DNA of 64,000 nucleotides from Turnera subulata. Lineage: Eukaryota > Streptophyta > Magnoliopsida > Malpighiales > Passifloraceae. The notes beneath the pieces are model-generated. The model was not told the DNA's origin and searched no databases. It worked only from the letters and a program-made list of their open reading frames with translations. A program made the position numbers and the translations under genes. Each line of letters starts with the position of its first letter. The stretch's first letter is position 1. Of this stretch, positions 13,059-22,214 are shown piece by piece. Location of the stretch: the NCBI GenBank assembly GCA_028386065.3, contig JAKUCV010007359.1, positions 143,669-207,668 on the forward strand. The letters run 5' to 3'.

Positions 13059-14040
13059 GACTAATAAAGGGCTTCAAATGGGCAAATCCAGATCAGTGAA
13101 AATAAAATGCTAGTACCATTTAATATCACCAGTAAACACTGATAATGAATAGATATTAGCAGCTGATATCACTCGTACACTGGCTGAAACAGTAACAATT
13201 AACAAAGCCTTTTTTTGCACTGAAAAAGCTGATCAATCAACTTGGTGCAATGAATACCAAATGGCCCAGTGAAAGACAATTTACAAGTCCTTGAGGAGCA
13301 AACCATGACGTTTTTACATTAATCTTAGCTCCTAAGGAGAGGCAATTACCCCGAGTGACACAACAACCCTCAACCAAAACAAGCCCTCCTTTTGCAAGCT
13401 ACTCTCCATTAATCATGAGTGATTGAAAAGGCACCCGCTTAATTTCCACAAATGATGAGTACTCATTGCTCATACGCTGTTTCCAGGGTTCTCCGTCCAT
13501 CTGCATGAAGGCATCTCTCCATTCCCCACCCCTTATTTCCAAGCGAATTGCCGCGGCCTAGTTAAAAGATAACAAAAAGAACCCATGAACGTGCATTACG
13601 AAAATAGTATACAAGAATAAGCACGAAAAATACCGCAACAGCAACCATAGACTTCTCATTTCCCCTTCTATCTCTCAGGTGCTATGTTCCAACACTTAAG
13701 ATTAGAACACATTTGGTTGTAAGAACAAATTCTAATTGGAGTACAGTTTCACTTCGTTAAATGAACCCAAAAGGTAAGATCCAAAATAGGACAAAATCAA
13801 CACAGGACTGTTTGGAATGACTTTGTTTGAAATTTGGGATGAGTAGGGGTTTCATCCATAGGCTGTTTTGATAAGTAGCCATTTCAACTTTTTTTTGATG
13901 ATTAAATTCAGCCTTTGACTTAAAAATAAAGACAAAGCTTCTCTAAGCCAACAGATTTATCAAAACTCTTGATCCAGAAGCTAAAAAAGCAACCAACTTT
14001 TAAGTAATCCCTAAAAGGCTCATGACTTCCTTTTTTTCTC
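13059..14040 (-). pseudogene. Orphan 3' end of diacylglycerol kinase (exon 12, part of intron 11, 3' flank)
   Basis: This aligns with 32,431-33,492 of the complete diacylglycerol kinase gene. The last exon is at 13557-13399 (159 bp, stop TAG at 13399-13401). It keeps the acceptor TTTTAACTAG and encodes the same 52 residues as the parent, including [18 protein letters not shown] and the terminal SLMING E. It differs from the parent exon at six bases, all third-position and synonymous. The intron part lacks about 73 bp present in the parent at about 33,267-33,340. Homology stops at 14,040, before exon 11, so exons 1-11 are absent. On its own it is a gene fragment. As the 3' half of a possible chimera it is listed separately. 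Confidence 0.9.
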
Positions 14041-14623
14041 GACTCGTTTGCGGTCTTGGATGCCCACCTGCTAACTAACTTCAACCAATCACGAAACCAA
14101 GCAAAAAGAAAAAAAGAAAAACAATTTACCCTTTGCAACTAAGATCCGTACATAAATCATAGAGTTATAGCAAAAACTAAAGTCGAATTAACAGTGAGAA
14201 AATAATGGCCAGAAAAAAAAAGACTTACAATGATTCTGCCCTCAATCCTGACATCCTTCTGCTCGAAGAGCCAAATCTGGATACGAGATTTCTGTAGGAG
14301 CTCAAACAAAAACAACCCATAAGCTTATATAGAACAGAAAAAAAAAAAAGGAGTCCATAAAATAAAATAGAATAAAACAAAAACAAAAACAAACACAAAC
14401 CACGCCCAGTAGAGAAACTACTTACGCTTTGAAGAAACCTGAAAATCAGATTCTGCAGAAGAGGAAACAAAAACGAAGACACGAATCAGCCAACGGAGGA
14501 AGAAGAGATTATTACGTTAAATAAAAAGAACACAAAAGGGAGAGAAGAAGGAAGGAAGAGAGTGACGAAAGAGAGACGTACAATGGGTTGGGTCATAATC
14601 CGCTGAACTTTGGTGCTCGCCAT
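13399..14623 (-). CDS. Putative SmE-DGK chimeric gene created at the duplication junction
   Basis: Inferred, not shown to be expressed. Exons in transcription order would be 14623-14582, 14452-14426 and 14291-14229 (SmE exons 1-3, 132 bp, identical in sequence to the parent exons), then 13557-13399 (DGK exon 12, 159 bp). SmE exon 3 ends in phase 0 and keeps its GTAAG donor. DGK exon 12 starts in phase 0 and keeps its pyrimidine-rich CTAG acceptor. The hybrid intron is 671 bp. The join gives 291 bp, or 96 residues: 44 from SmE (up to the Sm1 motif, ending EGRII) and 52 from the kinase C terminus (starting [11 protein letters not shown]). The SmE promoter boxes lie upstream and the DGK 3' flank downstream. 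The product lacks Sm2 and the whole kinase catalytic core, so neither parental activity is expected. It may instead be untranslated, unstable or silent. Confidence 0.35.
14041..14069. other. Duplication breakpoint with 29-bp filler
   Basis: DGK intron 11 homology ends at 14,040 (parent 33,492) and SmE intron 3 homology begins at 14,070 (parent 7,045). The 29 bases between match neither parent and I saw no copy of them elsewhere in the window. Filler DNA at a junction is usual for end-joining repair. Confidence 0.85.
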
Positions 14624-14911
14624 GGCTACGGATTTGGTGTCGAACGACTCTAGGGCTTCACCGGTGAGGGAAATTGGGGGAGTTTTAACGGAGGAAGAGA
14701 GAGAGGGAGAGCGAAGCGTTTAAACCCTAGAACCAATATAATATATAACAACAAACTACACGGGTTTTGCGCTCGAAGATTAATATGATTGATTTGGGGT
14801 TTTGTTTTTTGTTTTATAAGGGAGAAGAAAGAGGCCGACGAACAGAAAACTTGCTTCTTAGTTTGCTTGGGCCGTATTGGGCCTCACAATTCTCTAAGCA
14901 AAATATCTAGT
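14070..14911 (-). pseudogene. Partial second copy of SmE: promoter, exons 1-3, part of intron 3
   Basis: This aligns with 7,045-7,880. Exons 14623-14582, 14452-14426 and 14291-14229 are identical in sequence to SmE exons 1-3, with their splice sites kept (one acceptor changed from CTGCAG to CTACAG, still AG). Introns and the upstream flank show a few substitutions and length changes in A/T runs. The telo-box and both TGGGCC boxes are retained, so the promoter may be active. Exons 4-6 are missing, so no functional Sm fold can be made from this copy alone. Confidence 0.92.
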
Positions 14912-15423
14912 TTAAGATCGGTAAGCCCAAAAAAATAGATTGTTACATCAGTGGGCCAGTATATCTGCGCATTCGTCAGCAGTTTTTTTTTTTTTAGAAC
15001 TCCAAAAACTTGCTTCATAGTTACTCGTACTAGTAACAAATAATAATGTTTTTTAAAATTATGAATAAAGGTAAAATTTCTAAAATAGAGTATGGATTCT
15101 ATAAACATTTTTCTGAAAAACCAACACACCGCAAAATTTGTTTGAACAATATTGTACTTTAAAAAAATATTTTTTTTTCTAAAGTGGACATATAATTTGA
15201 TGGGAAAGATTAAGAACTAAGTCCTCTTTTTTTTTTGGCAAAAATCTCAAACTTTTTCCGACCCCTCATTTGGGCCGATCGAATGTTTGTATTTATAAAT
15301 TTAGGTCTTTAAGTAAATGTGGTAGATACCAGTGATAACGCGGTCACATTCAACCCTTGATTTCATTCAAGTACACTAGTTCGAAGTAAGATAAAAGGTT
15401 TTGGTAGAATTAGGTCAACAAAG
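14912..15423. other. Intergenic, partly homologous to the GLR copy 1 upstream flank
   Basis: Weak alignment with 7,881-7,960 continues past the clear SmE promoter homology. For example, a CAGTGG...TATCTGCG...ATTCGT pattern occurs in both. Beyond about 15,000 I see no gene or clear repeat, only AT-rich DNA with T runs. Confidence 0.4.
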
Positions 15424-15647
15424 TGTTGGCGCAGTGGTCTAGTGTGCTGCGACCCCTTAACTCACACGTCCCGGGTTCGAGCCAGAGAAACGTGGAGGTA
15501 TGGAAAGTGCACTTGTTGGGAGTGGTAAACTACGCTTTACCCCACTCGTGGTCTTAGACTAAATGCCCGGGAAGCGAGATTGGGTGTCGTGCCACGGGTG
15601 AGATTAGTCTGGTTTGTCGAGCTCGGACACCCACATTATCAAAAAAA
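15424..15647 (+). mobile_element. tRNA-derived SINE
   Basis: About 224 bp. It opens with a pol III promoter: A-box-like TGGCGCAGTGG at 15426-15436 and B-box-like GGTTCGAGCC at 15474-15483, about 38 bp apart as in a tRNA gene. It then runs into a tRNA-unrelated body and ends at GGACACCCACATTATC plus a short A7 tail. The GTTGGCGCAGTGG head and GGACACC...TTAT-A(n) tail resemble the plant Au-type SINE family. No clear target-site duplication was found, so it may be old. Confidence 0.8.
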
Positions 15648-15771
15648 GGTACTCAAAACTTCTACTAAAAGAGAATAATAGATCACTCGATCAAAAAATA
15701 GGATGCATATATGTTAAAGCCTAAAGATGATTCAAGAAATAATTGCCCTTCCCGTTTGATAAATTGATGCT

Positions 15772-15788
15772 ACTTCCCTTTTTTTATT
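15772..15788. repeat. Target-site duplication of LINE 1, 3' side copy
   Basis: ACTTCCCTTTTTTTATT, 17 bp, is identical to 21884-21900. It abuts the T-rich (poly-A on the minus strand) end of LINE 1. Its length and T-rich composition fit target-primed reverse transcription. Confidence 0.85.
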
Positions 15789-15825
15789 TTTTTATTTTTT
15801 GGTAGAAAGATGAGCATTGCATTAC

Positions 15826-18800
15826 TTAACTAACTGAAGCCCACGATGAGGAGCAAGCATCCTCATGCAATAGGCGAGTACAACCCATAGGAGGATCGTC
15901 AAAATACAAATGGTCAGAAACCGACGACAGGCCAAACCTAGCTAAAAAATCAGCAATCAAATTACACTCCCTAGCAACATACCGGAAACAACAAAAAGCA
16001 AAAGACTCAACCAGAGAGAAAACTTCAAGCATCAAAGGGTGGCACCTCAAACGAGTCGAAACAACCCCTTGGAGAACATCCATCAATTCACGATAATCAG
16101 ACTCGATAATGATCCGCCTAGCACCAATCTCACTTGCCAGCCGCAACCCAAATAGCACTGCCTGCAACTCTGCAATAGCCACACTACTACACGGCACCTT
16201 AGCACAAAACCCTTTCCGCCACAGACCACGGGCGTCCCGTGCTACACCCCCCACAACACACCAACCATCAACACGCCGAACAGCAGCATCAACAATGATT
16301 TTCCAGGTACCCACCGGTGGAGGATCCCAACATAACGTCTCAACATATCGATCACCATCCACCTCCCGTGAAAGCAAAGAACCGAGAGTTTAACATTACA
16401 GCGCGAGAGAGCTGCATATAATGCATAGCAACTATGGCGACCGGTCGCTGCACAAGAGCAAAAATGAACTCATTCCGCCATTTCCAGATCGCCCAGACAG
16501 TCATACCAAAAACCAAAGCCGGGTCCAAAGAGCCAGAAATTTTAAAGTGTCCCTGTAGACCGGTCTGAAGCCAAACAGCCTGGTCAGAAGCATAAAACTG
16601 TGAACGTCCTTGTGCCCCCAAAACAATATCCCATACAGCCTGGGAGAAAGTACAATCCCGCAGTAAATGTGTTATCGTCTCAGACCCTGCTTTACAACGT
16701 GGACACATATCACTCGTACTCATATGTCTTTGAACTCTACGTGCATTAGTCAAAACAGCCTCATGACAAACTTGCCACAAGAAAGTTCTAGTACGGGGTA
16801 ACCCCGGCCATTTCCATATCAACCGCCACATCTTTGTGCCGCTTTGCACCCGAGAATGAGAGGGAGAGGATAAAGAGTTATATGCAGCCCTTACAGTGCA
16901 TTCACAGGAAGCAATGCCATCCCAAATAACCTGGTCATCACCATTATTATAGAGGCTAGGCGTGAAGTCGTGGAACAGATGAATAACCTCTGTTAGAAGC
17001 ACAACATATAGTAGTTCCCAGTTCCATCCTCCCGTCGGCAACATATAATCAGCTAAGGATGTATCCTACAGCTCACTCGGTGGGACTGCCCCTGGGACCC
17101 CATCAAGACGCCCAACCTCCGGAAGCCAAGGATCTTGCCAGAATTTGATTGACTTCCCATCACCAAACACCCACGACATACCAGCTAGGATTGTAGGTCA
17201 TGCCTCACAGATCCCTCTCCAAACATGGGAAGCTTGTGCTCTCGGTCTCACTTGCGGCACCATAGAAGAGCCAGCCCAATATTTGGCCCGGAGTAAGCGA
17301 ACCCACAATAGCTCAGGTTTAGTAATCAGAGACCAAGCCAGCTTCGTTAAGAAAGCTTCATTTGCTTGTCTCATCCGCCGAAGACCCAATCCCCCATCCT
17401 TCTTCTGCCTACAAACAACATCCCAAGATACTAGAGACGGTTTCCTCTCAGAGGCGGATGAACCCCAAAGAAAATTCTTGGTTTCCTTATCCACCTTATC
17501 ACAAAGACCCTTTGGCAAAGACACAACATGCATAGAATAATAAGGAATAGACTGAATGGCAGATTGAGCCAATACCAGGCGACCAGCAAATGACAAACTG
17601 TTGGCCTGCCACCCCGCCAATTTCTGCTCCACCCGCTGAGTTATATGGCTAAAGGTGGAAGAGGTAATTCGTCCATGAACTAAGGGGAAGCCCAAGTATT
17701 TCCCAAGGTCAGTGGTAGCTCCAATTCCTAACTTGGAAGCAATTCCCTAAGCTAGCGAATCAGATATATTCTTAGAGAAAAAAACTAGAAAACTTAGCTT
17801 TATTAATCTTCTGACCAGAACTGACACAAAAAGTGTCAAGACACTGCATAATAACACTGGTTTGATCCATACTAGCTTCAGCAAACAATACTAAATCATC
17901 AGCAAAGAACATATGTGAGATAGCAGGAGCTAGGGCATTAACCATAATTGGCTTCCATACACCATGACCCACAAGCTCACTGATCTGCTGGGACAGCCTC
18001 TCAATACACAAGACAAAAAGATAAGGAGATATGGGATCTCCATGTCGAACTCCCCGGGATGAAGAGAAACAAGACGTGAGCTCCCCATTCTATAACACTT
18101 GGAACTGGCTAGAAGATAGACAAGACATAAGAATATTAATATAGCATGAGGGCGACCCAATATCCTGCAAGGTATACGCCTTCTCCAAATCCAACTTGAT
18201 TGCCATAAAACCCTTTGTACCTCTCTTTATCCTCATCGAATGAATAATTTCTTGAACAACAATCACATTATCGTGAATCTGTCTTCCCGGTACAAAACTA
18301 GCTTGAAAAGGTAGAACCAAAGAGTTCAACAAAGGCTTCAAACGATTAGTAAGCACCTTCGTCAAAATCTTGTAGCGGACAGTACATAAGCTTATAGGCC
18401 GAAATTGTGTGATCTCCTCCGGACACTCAACCTTAGGGATGAGGGAGAGTAAAGTCTTATTGACTTCCAGAGGGATGATCCCAGTGACAAAGGCCTGCTG
18501 AATCATTGAGCAGACAGATGGACCAACCAGATCCCAAAATCTCTGGAAGAAAACTGCATAAAGCCCATCCACCCCCGGCGCCTTATAAGGAGCCATCTGC
18601 TTTAGAGCCACATGGATCTCCTCAGCAGTAATAGGAGCTGCCAACCGTCCCAACGAAACCGGGTCCACATGAGGGAATTTTCCCCTAACAGATAACGGTG
18701 TGAAACCACCAGACTCTCAACTAAACAGAGTTTTAAAATGCGTACCTGCATGATCAGATAAAACAGCCGGATCCTCCACCCAACTATCATCAATGCGCAG

Positions 18801-19939
18801 CCCCGTTATTCTGTTTCTATGTCTCCGAATAACCGTCGAGGTATGAAAGAAGTGAGTATTCCTATCCCCACTCTTTATCCACTGGCTCTGGGATTTTTGA
18901 AACCACAAGAGCTCTTTTTGAGCCAAGACATTCTCAAACTCCAGAATCAACTCCTTTTTCAAGTTATATAGATAATGGCCTGCTCTATTATTAGCTTTAG
19001 CATGTTGTATTCCATTTATTCTGGCTAATAAAACCTTCTTCCTACGGAGTATATCACCAAAAACAGTACGATTCCACTTCACAAGGACATCCCTAAGGCG
19101 ATGAGTATCCTCATTCAAAAGTAAATCCCTTTGCCAATTCGACTCCACCACATTCTGGAAGCGAGGATCAAACAGCCAAGCCGCTTGAAAACGGAAAGGT
19201 CTGGGCTTGTTGGAAGCCCTCTGTGCACATAAATGAATCAATAAAGGTGAGTGATCAGATTTAGTACGAGGCAAGTGCTGCACAACTGCCTCAGGAAACC
19301 TCATTCGCCACTCCTGATTAGCCAAACCTCTATTCAGTCGTTCCAACACCAATTCCCTCGACACACCAACCCGTCGTTCCCATGTATACGGAGGACCCTG
19401 ATACCCAACATCCATTAATAAACAATCATCAATCCAAGATGTAAAGCGGGAGCACATTAAAGGAGATGCAGGGGCCCCACCAAGTTTCTCCGAAGGATCC
19501 CTAACAGTATTAAAGTCATCCACCAAAAACCATGGCCCAGAAATGGAACCCGCTATACTCCGAATAGCCTCCCAAAAAACTGACACAATGACGGGGTTGG
19601 GCTCGCATAAACCGTAGTTAACAACCACGGTGCTGAGTTCCCAAACCGCACCTGAACATGCAGAAATTGGACATGTCTATAGACTACAGAAACAGAAACA
19701 ACTGCCCGTCGCCAACATAACCATATACCACCAGCACGCCCCTGTACTTCCTCAACTTCCGCACTATCAAACCCACATCCACGGATAGTCTCAACTGCCA
19801 CCGCAGACAAAACCTTAGGCTCTACCAAAATAACAAGATTTGGTCTATAAGAAAAGACTAAATCCCGAAAAGCCCTTCGAAAACGATCACCTCCAGCCCC
19901 CTGGCAATTCCATGCAAGTATATTATGACTTAAATCCAT
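15826..19939 (-). pseudogene. LINE 1 ORF2 remnant: endonuclease, reverse transcriptase, zinc finger, RNase H
   Basis: Domains are in the expected order but scattered over several frames. The endonuclease start is at 19939-19553 (ILAWNCQGAGG). The endonuclease continues at 19628-18717 (PWFLVDDFNTVRDP, KSDHSPLL). The reverse transcriptase fingers/palm is at 18668-18090 (APGVDGLYAVFFQRFW, FRPISLCTVRYKILTKVL, KLDLEKAY). The FADD box is at 18011-17772 (HMFFADDLVLFAEA). The RT thumb is at 17695-17198. A zf-RVT-like region is at 17044-16352 (CPRCKAGSETITHLLRDC). RNase H is at 16377-15826 (VDAAV, AELQAV, IESDYREL, ADFLAR). At least one frameshift lies near 19,553-19,628 and others separate the later blocks. 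The usual GDFN of the endonuclease reads VDDFN here. Confidence 0.9.
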
Positions 19940-19985
19940 AAAAATAATAGATTAAAGAGAGAGGGACCAAAAGCAAACAACAAAA

Positions 19986-21779
19986 TCAGAGAGTCTCAGC
20001 TGTGACAGAGTCACACATGACCATATCACCATTATCGTCCGCTACATCAGTTTCCTGCACACAGGCTGCACCACCTTTATCTACCAAAACAGGCGGCGGA
20101 ACCCCTGAACCCAAGGGCACCTCACCCTCCAATACCACTGAGTCACAAACATCAAAGGCAACGTTCATCGGGGACGACAGAGAAGAATCAACATTCGTCG
20201 CCTTTTCCACCACAGGCGCCGGAGCTGATGTTATAGGAGGCACCACCTTCGGGTTAGCCAGAGGTCCAAAACTAGCCGGAATTGGGGGTCCCTTCGCAAT
20301 CACCCCAGCCCAAATATCATCCACCTGCTGCCCCTTCACCTCCTCCTGTCCATTATTTTTCTTTGGCTTAGCCTGCCTTTTAGGTTTCATCTGCGCCACC
20401 TGCACAAGAGCCTCCCCATTTAACGTGTAACTGGAGGCACCCCTAGGCCTCTTACCCGCCAAGCCCTCGCTCTCATCAACTCCCAACATGGGTTCGGACA
20501 AGAAAACACCCTTCGCCTTACCCTTAGATAGACCCTTTCCAGACGAGAAACCATAGGATGAGGGAGCTTTCGCAATATTACCTGAATTAATGCCCTTTGA
20601 ACCTTGGAAAATCATAGTAGGCACTGTACCAACCTTCTGCTTAACTGGTGCTGATCCTTGACCCTCCTCGGATATGGCAGATACATCACCCAAAACATTG
20701 AAGCGAGAACCCGCCCCTTTACTCAGAGGACCATCCTTCGTACTCCCCTGAACACCAGCACCTCCTTTTCTGTTATTAGGCCGAGACCTAGGAGGAACTA
20801 GAATCCATTCCCCATACTTGGTACTGGGCACACCTCCCGCTGCCGAAGAAGGCACAGAAGCAGACTGCCCAGGACCCAACGATCCTGCCGGAAGCTCAGA
20901 ATCCACAGCTTGTGCAGCACTCCCATTCACAGTCGCCGACCCATGACTCGTAGCTGTGCAAGCGCCCATCAAATGACCCGCACGCCCACAGCTAAAACAA
21001 ACCTGTGGCAGACTTTCATACACAATAGGGTACCACACACCATCCACGCAAGTCTCTGTCTCCAATGGCTTAGAGATGTCCAACTTCACCGCAGCCTTAG
21101 CAAAACGACCACGCTCTATCTTCTGAGTAGAGTAATCAATACGGATCATCCGACCAATTCGATTACAAACCTCCCATAAGATTGCAAGCTGGTATAGTTT
21201 CGTAGACAAACCAGGTACACAAACCCAAGCCACCACACCAGTAACCTTGTGCGTAGCAGGCACAAAATTCGGTTGCCAGGGTTCCACAGTTAAGTAGTGA
21301 TCAAGAATGACCCATGGTCCACCATTCATGACCCGTAGATAATCGTAATTATCAGCAAGCCTGACCAGGAAATAATTTTGGTCTAAATCAATCACCTGGA
21401 ATTCGCCCCTCAGCCCCCACAAACGAGAAAGTCGATTACACAGCATCCGGTAACCCAAAGTGTGCCCCCAAAGTTTAACTATGACAGTGTCTTCCCACTG
21501 TTTGTGGATACGTGCCCTAAAAGAATCCGACAGCCGGATCACGGGGCCACGCTCCGTCATTTCCGATACGACATCCCCCTCCAAGGCCTCGAGCTCAGTA
21601 TCAATATCCAAACTACTGGCAGCCGGCCTAGAACCCAACGCCTCCCGAAACGATTTGGGAGACGCTTCCCCCGTTGACGGTTGAGCACACTCCGGCTCCA
21701 TAGAAACATCAGAAGGGGCCACAGGAGGAACCGCCATCGGCAGAGCAGTCCCCCCGCCCCCTGGCGGCTCGCCACTCAT
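19986..21779 (-). CDS. LINE 1 ORF1: nucleic-acid-binding protein with DUF4283 and CCHC knuckle
   Basis: Intact 597-residue frame starting at ATG 21779. The N terminus is Pro/Gly/Ser-rich. A DUF4283-like region spans about 85-240 (VKLWGHTLGYRML at 101-113, MNGGPWVILDHYL at 151-163). A CX2CX4HX4C knuckle sits at 261-274 (CFSCGRAGHLMGAC). The long C-terminal tail is basic and Ser/Gly/Pro-rich. It presumably forms the RNP with element RNA. It is the best preserved part of this element. Confidence 0.88.
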   Translation of the reverse strand: MSGEPPGGGGTALPMAVPPVAPSDVSMEPECAQPSTGEASPKSFREALGSRPAASSLDIDTELEALEGDVVSEMTERGPVIRLSDSFRARIHKQWEDTVIVKLWGHTLGYRMLCNRLSRLWGLRGEFQVIDLDQNYFLVRLADNYDYLRVMNGGPWVILDHYLTVEPWQPNFVPATHKVTGVVAWVCVPGLSTKLYQLAILWEVCNRIGRMIRIDYSTQKIERGRFAKAAVKLDISKPLETETCVDGVWYPIVYESLPQVCFSCGRAGHLMGACTATSHGSATVNGSAAQAVDSELPAGSLGPGQSASVPSSAAGGVPSTKYGEWILVPPRSRPNNRKGGAGVQGSTKDGPLSKGAGSRFNVLGDVSAISEEGQGSAPVKQKVGTVPTMIFQGSKGINSGNIAKAPSSYGFSSGKGLSKGKAKGVFLSEPMLGVDESEGLAGKRPRGASSYTLNGEALVQVAQMKPKRQAKPKKNNGQEEVKGQQVDDIWAGVIAKGPPIPASFGPLANPKVVPPITSAPAPVVEKATNVDSSLSSPMNVAFDVCDSVVLEGEVPLGSGVPPPVLVDKGGAACVQETDVADDNGDMVMCDSVTAETL

Positions 21780-21883
21780 GGCAGAAAGCAGAGAACACGA
21801 CTAGCGAAAACTTCAGAGCCAAGCTAGGGTTTTCGGTATATTTATAAAAATTACTTTTAATTCGAGACTGTTTAATTAGGACC

Positions 21884-21900
21884 ACTTCCCTTTTTTTATT
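21884..21900. repeat. Target-site duplication of LINE 1, 5' side copy
   Basis: Identical 17-bp partner of 15772-15788. It marks the 5' end of LINE 1 at 21883. Confidence 0.85.
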
Positions 21901-22214
21901 AAAACTGTCGACATTTGGCAAATAGCATATATTCTATCTTTCCCAAAGGGAAGATTGGTGTCATTCCTTCTCAAACTTATCTAACAACAATAATCTCCTG
22001 GATCCCAAGAGTTTTTTTTTTTTAAGGGAATCACGTTTACTGGGAAAGTCCTAGGTCTCTCTAGGTGTTCTCTGTCCTCCTAGAAACTACGAACCCTAGC
22101 CGCCTAGGTGTTCTCCAATTTCTTGGGGGGTTTGGGGTCTGTTTATTGCAGGTTTTTCTCGTTTCTTCGAGTTTTTCCAGTCTTGTTACTGCAGGCTTTG
22201 ACGATAGTGACATA
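21901..22214. other. Space between the two LINEs, including the LINE 2 5' leader
   Basis: The first part is host flank of LINE 1 and the later part must be the 5' leader of LINE 2. I could not place the border, because no target-site duplication of LINE 2 was found. A T13 run at about 22012-22024 precedes the likely leader. No gene is seen. Confidence 0.4.

Larger units (their letters stand above)
15789..21883 (-). mobile_element. L1-type LINE retrotransposon, minus strand (LINE 1)
   Basis: About 6.1 kb, apparently full length, bounded by a 17-bp target-site duplication at 15772-15788 and 21884-21900. In minus-strand order it has a short 5' leader (about 100 bp), ORF1 (21779-19986, intact), a 46-bp spacer, ORF2 (19939-15826, broken), a short 3' UTR and an interrupted poly-A tail. 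An RNase H domain at the ORF2 end is typical of many plant L1 elements. ORF2 decay makes it non-autonomous today. Confidence 0.93.

Noticed and set aside
15424..15496. A tRNA gene
   Set aside because: A and B boxes are present, but the acceptor stem does not close and the element continues into a SINE body with a poly-A tail.
21901..21945. A target-site duplication for LINE 2
   Set aside because: ACATTTGGCAAATAGC near 21,912 only loosely resembles ACATTGCAAAAG after the LINE 2 poly-A tail. The match needs gaps, so I do not call it.
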